Positions 59,274 through 64,000 of a stretch of 64,000 nucleotides of DNA are shown in pieces (within the stretch, counting starts at the first letter, position 1; each line of letters opens with the position of its first letter). The notes beneath the pieces were generated by a model. That model was not told the origin of the DNA. It ran no database searches and saw nothing but the letters and a program-made list of their open reading frames with translations. Origin of the DNA: Oxalobacter sp. Its GTDB lineage: Bacteria; Pseudomonadota; Gammaproteobacteria; Burkholderiales; Burkholderiaceae_D. The stretch lies in NCBI GenBank assembly GCA_016291665.1, contig JAEEYE010000009.1:1-64000 (forward strand). Direction: 5' to 3'. Both the position numbers and the translations under genes were made by a program.

Positions 59274-60914
59274 TCAGGATTTGGATTTGTGGTGCGGACT
59301 GTTGCTGCTTGCTGATGCAATAGATAGGGCGATTGCTTGGGCTGCTTCGATGCCGTCAACGGCTGAAGATAGGATGCCACCAGCGTAACCTGCGCCTTCA
59401 CCTGCTGGATAAAGGCCTTTGATGGAAATGCTTTCGAAGGTCTTCCTGTCGCGTATGATTCTAACTGGCGAAGATGTCCTAGTTTCCGTTCCCGTCAGCA
59501 CAGCGTCTGCCATTGAAAACCCAGGGATGTTTTTTTCAAAGGCAGGAATGGCTTCACGGAGTGCCTCAATGGCAAAGCTTGGTAATGCGCTTTCGAGGTT
59601 GCAGGGAGTCACGCCTGGGGAATAGGATGGGATGACGCTGCCCAGTGCCTTGGAAGGAGTGCCTTTCAGAAAATCCCCAACCTGCTGGCATGGCGCATTG
59701 TAGTTGCTACCACCTAAGATGAAGGCTTTGTGTTCAAGCTCGCGCTGGAATGTAATACCGGCCAGTGGGTCGGCACTTCCAAAGTCGCTTGGGTTCACGT
59801 CGACCACAATGGCAGCATTGGCATTGCGCTCACTGCGAGAGTATTGGCTCATGCCGTTGGTGACCAGCAGTCCAGGTTCAGAGGCTGCGGCAACAACGGT
59901 ACCACCTGGGCACATGCAGAAACTGTAAACAGTCCGTCCGTTCTTGCAGTGGTGGACGAGTTTGTAGTCCGCTGCACCTAGTAAAGGGTTGCCTGCATTG
60001 GTTCCCAAGCGGCAGCTGTCAATCAGTGATTGCGGATGCTCAATGCGGAAACCCACGGAAAAGGGTTTGGCTTCCATGTGGACACCACGCTGGTAGAGCA
60101 TTTCAAAGGTGTCCCGAGCACTATGCCCTGGTGCAATAAGGATATGGTCTGAGCGCAGGATCTCACCGTTGTTTAGGAAAATGCCTTTGACGTGGTTGTT
60201 TTCAACCAGCAGGTCATCGACACGGGACTCGAACCGAAATTCACCTCCAAGGTTGATGATTTCTTCCCGCATCCTTTCAACCATTCGGACGAGCTTGAAT
60301 GTCCCGATGTGGGGTTTGCCGATGTAAAGGATTTCTTCTGGTGCACCTGCTTTGACGAATTCTTCCAGAACTTTGCGGCCGTAGTGCTTGGGATCGCGTA
60401 TCTGCGTGTGTAGTTTCCCGTCAGAAAAAGTGCCAGCGCCACCTTCACCGAACTGTACGTTGGATTCAGGATTGAGTTCACGGTTGCGCCAAAAACCAAA
60501 GGTGTCCTGTGTGCGCTCACGTACCTTTTTACCGCGCTCAATGACGATGGGCTTGAACCCGCTTTGAGCAAGGATTAGGGCAGCAAAGATGCCGCATGGG
60601 CCGAAACCGACCACAATCGGGCGTTTGAATGGCGTATCAGGGGCTTTGGCAACAAAGCGGTAAGCCATATCAGGTGCAATTTTGACGTGCGGGTGCTCGT
60701 CGAATCTGGCAAGCAGCACATCATCACAGTCAGTGGTAACGTCAACCGTGTAGGAAAACATGATGGCTGATTTCTTGCGGGCATCGTAATTGCGTCGGTA
60801 GACCGTCATTTGAAGGAGGTGTGAGCCGTCAATTCCCAAACGGTCAAGGATGGCTTGCCTTAATGTGGTTTCATCATGGTCAATGGGCAACCGGATTTCC
60901 GTCAGTCGTAGCAT
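59274..60914 (-). CDS. FAD-dependent dehydrogenase of the COG2509 type
   Basis: The 546-residue product has an N-terminal region of about 90 residues with alpha/beta character (LRLTEIRLPIDHDETTLRQA), then the FAD Rossmann motif IVVGFGPCGIFAALILAQSG and ERGKKVRER, NVQFGEGGAGTFSDGKLHT, and the C-terminal LYPAGEGAGYAGGILSSAVDG. This protein family is widespread and largely uncharacterised; the substrate is unknown. It converges with the NlpC/P60 gene and lies 60 bases downstream of lysS, with a hairpin between. Confidence 0.85.
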   Translation of the reverse strand: MLRLTEIRLPIDHDETTLRQAILDRLGIDGSHLLQMTVYRRNYDARKKSAIMFSYTVDVTTDCDDVLLARFDEHPHVKIAPDMAYRFVAKAPDTPFKRPIVVGFGPCGIFAALILAQSGFKPIVIERGKKVRERTQDTFGFWRNRELNPESNVQFGEGGAGTFSDGKLHTQIRDPKHYGRKVLEEFVKAGAPEEILYIGKPHIGTFKLVRMVERMREEIINLGGEFRFESRVDDLLVENNHVKGIFLNNGEILRSDHILIAPGHSARDTFEMLYQRGVHMEAKPFSVGFRIEHPQSLIDSCRLGTNAGNPLLGAADYKLVHHCKNGRTVYSFCMCPGGTVVAAASEPGLLVTNGMSQYSRSERNANAAIVVDVNPSDFGSADPLAGITFQRELEHKAFILGGSNYNAPCQQVGDFLKGTPSKALGSVIPSYSPGVTPCNLESALPSFAIEALREAIPAFEKNIPGFSMADAVLTGTETRTSSPVRIIRDRKTFESISIKGLYPAGEGAGYAGGILSSAVDGIEAAQAIALSIASASSNSPHHKSKS

Positions 60915-60934
60915 CTGTTGTCCTTTGGAAGGGC

Positions 60935-60960
60935 ATCCTGCACCCGGGAGGGTACAGGAT
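60935..60960. other. Hairpin between lysS and the FAD dehydrogenase gene
   Basis: ATCCTGcACCC and GGGTaCAGGAT pair with one mismatch around the loop GGGA. No U-tract follows on either strand, so it may stabilise the lysS mRNA 3' end or be a factor-dependent stop. Confidence 0.4.
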
Positions 60961-60974
60961 ATTGGGGGGCTCTT

Positions 60975-62516
60975 TTAGAGGGATTCTTCGCGGCGCATGT
61001 GTGGGAACAGGATGACGTCGCGGATGTTGGGTGAGTCTGTCAGCAACATCACGAGACGGTCAATACCGATACCGCAACCACCTGCTGGCGGCATCCCGTA
61101 TTCCAAGGCGCGGATATAGTCGGCATCGTAGTACATCGCCTCTTCGTCACCAGCATCCTTGGCTTCAACCTGCTTACGGAAGCGGGCGGCTTGGTCTTCC
61201 GGGTCATTGAGTTCCGAGAAGCCGTTGGCAAGCTCGCGTCCGACAATAAAGAGTTCGAAACGTTCTGTGATGCCAGGACGCTTATCGGATGCGCGTGCAA
61301 GTGGGGACGTTTCAACAGGATAGTCGACGATGTAGGTTGGATCCCACAACTGGGATTCAGCCGTTTCCTCAAACAATGCCAGCTGTAATGCGCCAACGCC
61401 TGCTGTTGGCAGTAAGGTTACACCACGTTTTTTGAGCTCGCCCCTTAAGAAGTCGACGTCGTTGATCTGTGCTTCAGTAAACTGTGGGGCGTATTTCAGG
61501 ATGGCATCCTGGATGGTCAGACGCTGGAATGGTTTGGACAGATCCAGCTCGCGTCCTTGGTAAGAGATTGTTGCGGTACCGAATGTATCAATGACTGCTT
61601 GGCGGATCAGGGTTTCGGTGAAATCCATCAGCCACTGGTAGTCGGTATAGGCCGCATAGAATTCCATCATGGTGAATTCTGGGTTGTGGCGTGGCGAAAT
61701 CCCTTCGTTACGGAAGTTTCTGTTCAGTTCAAAGACCCGATCAAAACCGCCGACAATCAAGCGTTTCAGATAGAGTTCCGGTGCAATGCGCAGGAACATC
61801 TGCATGTCGAGTGCGTTGTGGTAGGTGATGAAGGGCTTTGCAGCAGCACCGCCAGGGATTGGGTGGAGCATCGGTGTTTCGACTTCCATAAAGCCGCTGT
61901 CAGCCATGAAGCGTCGGATGGATGCGATGGCCGTCGTGCGAACCTTGAAAGCCTTGCGAGTGTCCTCATTCATGATGAGGTCGACATAGCGCTGGCGGTA
62001 ACGGATTTCCTGGTCGGCTAAACCGTGGAACTTATCTCCCAAAGGACGGATGGATTTGGTGAGCAGTCGGATGGCAGTGACCCTCAGAGTCAGTTCGCCC
62101 GTCTTGGTCTTAAAGAGCGTGCCTTCGGCACCCAAGATGTCGCCGATATCCCAGCGTTTGAATGCGTCGTGTGCTTCCTTACCCAAATCGTTGTTTGATA
62201 GGAAAAGCTGGATGCGACTAGATGCTTGAGGGCCGGAACCATCCAGGATGGTCGCAAATGAGGCGCGTCCCATCACACGTTTTAGCATCATCCTGCCCGC
62301 GATGATGGCTTTAACTGGGTTTGCTTCAAGCGTTTCATTATCCAGTGCATCATACTGCTGGTGCAGGTCATAGGCCTTGTGTGTTGGGTGGAAGTCATTC
62401 GGATAGGCGACGCCTGCTTCGCGCAGAGCTGCGAGTTTGGCACGGCGTTCTGCAATGATTGAGTTTTCGTCTTGTGCAGGTACCGTTGTATCGTTCTGTT
62501 CTTTTTGGTTAGCCAT
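60975..62516 (-). CDS. lysS: Lysyl-tRNA synthetase (class II)
   Basis: The 513-residue product has the N-terminal OB fold ([20 protein letters not shown]) and the class II core: motif 1 around [21 protein letters not shown], motif 2 [26 protein letters not shown], and motif 3 [12 protein letters not shown]. An acidic N-terminal extension ([17 protein letters not shown]) is present, as in many betaproteobacteria. It lies 53 bases downstream of prfB; the pair is a classic operon. Confidence 0.97.
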   Translation of the reverse strand: MANQKEQNDTTVPAQDENSIIAERRAKLAALREAGVAYPNDFHPTHKAYDLHQQYDALDNETLEANPVKAIIAGRMMLKRVMGRASFATILDGSGPQASSRIQLFLSNNDLGKEAHDAFKRWDIGDILGAEGTLFKTKTGELTLRVTAIRLLTKSIRPLGDKFHGLADQEIRYRQRYVDLIMNEDTRKAFKVRTTAIASIRRFMADSGFMEVETPMLHPIPGGAAAKPFITYHNALDMQMFLRIAPELYLKRLIVGGFDRVFELNRNFRNEGISPRHNPEFTMMEFYAAYTDYQWLMDFTETLIRQAVIDTFGTATISYQGRELDLSKPFQRLTIQDAILKYAPQFTEAQINDVDFLRGELKKRGVTLLPTAGVGALQLALFEETAESQLWDPTYIVDYPVETSPLARASDKRPGITERFELFIVGRELANGFSELNDPEDQAARFRKQVEAKDAGDEEAMYYDADYIRALEYGMPPAGGCGIGIDRLVMLLTDSPNIRDVILFPHMRREESL

Positions 62517-62569
62517 GATTTCTCTTGCTGTAATCTTTTAATGTTTGGTAGGGGCTGTATCTATCTGGC

Positions 62570-63674
62570 TTAAACGCCCTGTTTCAGTGATTCCGTGATG
62601 AAGGCATCCAAGTCGCCGTCCAAGACTGCTTTGGTATTCCCGGTTTCGTAATTGGTACGCAGGTCTTTGATGCGAGAACTGTCGAGTACATAAGAGCGGA
62701 TTTGGTGTCCCCAGCCGATGTCTGATTTGGAATCCTCGAGCTTTTGCTGTTCGCTCATGCGTTTGCGCAATTCCAACTCATACAGGCGGGATTTCAGCAT
62801 TTCCCAAGCCTCAGCGCGGTTACGATGCTGGCTGCGGTCATTCTGGCATTGGACAACGATACCCGTTGGGATGTGGGTCAGGCGGACGGCAGAGTCTGTC
62901 TTGTTGATGTGTTGACCGCCAGCGCCAGATGCGCGGTAGGTATCGATACGGACATCAGCTGGATTGATGTCTATATCAATTGATTCATCGACTTCTGGAT
63001 AGACAAAAAGGCTGCTGAAAGATGTATGGCGGCCGTTGGCAGAATCAAATGGAGATTTGCGAACCAGTCGGTGAACTCCCGTTTCAGTACGAAGGTAGCC
63101 ATAGGCGTAATCGCCTTCAACTTTGATGGTGGCAGTCTTGATGCCGGCAACGTCACCTTCGGACAGTTCGATTAAGGTTGTCTTGAATCCTTTGCGTTCG
63201 CAATAGCGTAGGTATTGGCGTAACAGCATTTGCGCCCAGTCCTGTGCTTCAGTGCCACCGGCACCAGCTTGGATGTCAATGAAACAGTTGCATGGATCCA
63301 TTTGGTTCGAGAACATCCGGCGGAATTCAAGCTGTTCAATCTGCTCCTGCAGACCTAGGACATCCTGTTCGATAGTCAGGATGGAATCGTCATCTTCTTC
63401 CATCTTTGCGAGCTCAAAGAGTTCTTCAGCATCTGAAAGGCCGGATTTGATTTGTCTCAAAGAAAGAACAACTGCTTCAAGCGACTTCTTTTCTTTGTTG
63501 AGTTCCTGAGCCTTCTTGGGATCGTTCCAGACATCAGGTTCTTCGAGTTCAGCTGTTACCTGCTCAAGTTTTTCGGACTTGGCAGCGTAGTCAAAGATAC
63601 CCCCGTAAGGCAGATTCACGCTCTGACAGATCCGCGATGCGGTGGGCGATAGTATTTAAGCGTTCAGCTTCCAT
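62570..63674 (-). CDS. prfB: Peptide chain release factor 2, with programmed +1 frameshift
   Basis: RF2 reads UAA and UGA stops. The full gene starts at ATG 63674 and reads [18 protein letters not shown] ... SALRGYL for 27 codons to an in-frame TGA at 63593-63591. The site CGG-GGG-TAT-CTT-TGA-C is the classic RF2 autoregulatory +1 slip. Reading then continues with GAC (63592-63590) as DYAAKSEKL, giving 367 residues in all, the usual length. The peptide-hydrolysis motif GGQ is in [16 protein letters not shown] and the recognition region SPFDSANGR is nearby. Confidence 0.96.
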
Positions 63675-63892
63675 AAGTATGAGGAATAAGTTTGTAAGTT
63701 GATGAAAACGAATAATTATACTTGATATTTCCGTCTCAAAATACCTATAAATCAACCGCGGATGAGGCAAATACAGGAAAAGTTCTTAGGACGGATAGGC
63801 AGTTTTCTCTTCCCGTGCTCTATAATTAGTACTGATGCATTGATTTTCTGAAATAGCAGGGAAGAACTGCAAAATCAAGGAAAACGAAGTCG

Positions 63893-64000
63893 ATGATTGT
63901 TGCCATCATACTCGCAGCAGGTAAAGGAACACGGATTAATCGAGCCGGAAAACCTAAACAATATCTGGACATAGGCGATAAGCCGATGCTTTGTCATACT
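63893..64000 (+). CDS. ispD: IspD-like nucleotidyltransferase, N-terminal part (runs off the window)
   Basis: The first 36 codons read MIVAIILAAGKGTRINRAG followed by KPKQYLDIGDKPML. LAAGKGTR is the NTP-binding loop of sugar-phosphate and methylerythritol cytidylyltransferases, and PKQYLDIG is typical of IspD. Other CDP-transferases (TarI/Bcs1 type) share it. The gene continues past 64000. A -10-like TATAAT lies at 63821-63826, without a good -35. Confidence 0.7.
   Translation, partial: MIVAIILAAGKGTRINRAGKPKQYLDIGDKPMLCHT

Noticed and set aside
62570-63619. prfB as a truncated or broken gene
   Set aside because: The in-frame TGA sits in the classic CTT-TGA-C slip site after 27 conserved codons, so it is programmed frameshifting, not damage.

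Overview
The window looks like a contiguous chromosomal segment from a betaproteobacterium, most likely of the order Burkholderiales. Three things suggest this: the gene order rodZ-ispG-hisS-yfgM-bamB-der-hfq-hflX-hflK-hflC-hisZ-purA, the smc-zipA-ligA block, and the use of HisZ as a separate HisG regulatory subunit. The moderate base composition and gene set would fit Oxalobacter or a close relative, but the genus is a guess from recall.

Layout. (1) 1-12.7 kb is a plus-strand housekeeping run covering cell shape, isoprenoid synthesis, tRNA charging, outer-membrane assembly, ribosome GTPases, Hfq, the HflKC membrane complex, histidine regulation and purines. (2) 12.7-16.8 kb is a minus-strand block with a secreted Gly/His-rich protein, a secreted protein of unknown function, a nitroreductase and a PBP7-type peptidase. 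It also holds a gene-free stretch with a Fur-like box, a promoter and a terminator that may encode a small RNA. (3) 16.9-24.1 kb carries smc-zipA-ligA-def. (4) 24.1-28.8 kb (minus) carries a hypothetical gene, a pseudouridine synthase, glnD and map, followed by tRNA-Ser(CGA). (5) 29.2-37.9 kb is the accessory part: a 13-residue-repeat secreted protein, a Sel1 mini-protein, a TM2 protein, a three-module left-handed beta-helix protein, an ArsD-like protein with a Cys-rich tail, two His-rich secreted proteins, lipoproteins, a SpoT-like HD hydrolase and a BASS-type transporter. (6) 38.0-51.2 kb carries rhlE-dnaE-waaF, then the minus-strand purD-nadD-rsfS-rlmH-maf-rng run, yebC, and fkbP-ispH. (7) 51.2-56.2 kb holds a CinA-like gene and the nitrogen operon glnA-glnL-glnG, with a clear sigma-54 promoter and an NtrC site. 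(8) 56.3-64 kb holds a CapA-like protein, an NlpC/P60 protein, an FAD dehydrogenase, lysS, prfB with its programmed +1 frameshift, and the start of an ispD-like gene.

The genes connect in several places. GlnD, NtrB, NtrC and glutamine synthetase (with its adenylylation tyrosine) form most of one nitrogen-sensing circuit. IspG, IspH and the IspD-like gene belong to the MEP pathway. YfgM, BamB, ZipA, PBP7, NlpC/P60, RodZ and WaaF serve the envelope. The most unusual material is the 29.9-33.1 kb minus-strand cluster, where a His-rich secreted protein is translationally coupled to an ArsD-like protein and followed by a beta-helix protein and a TM2 protein. A metal-related role is inferred only from composition. 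Nothing in the window resembles an insertion sequence, a prophage or a CRISPR array.
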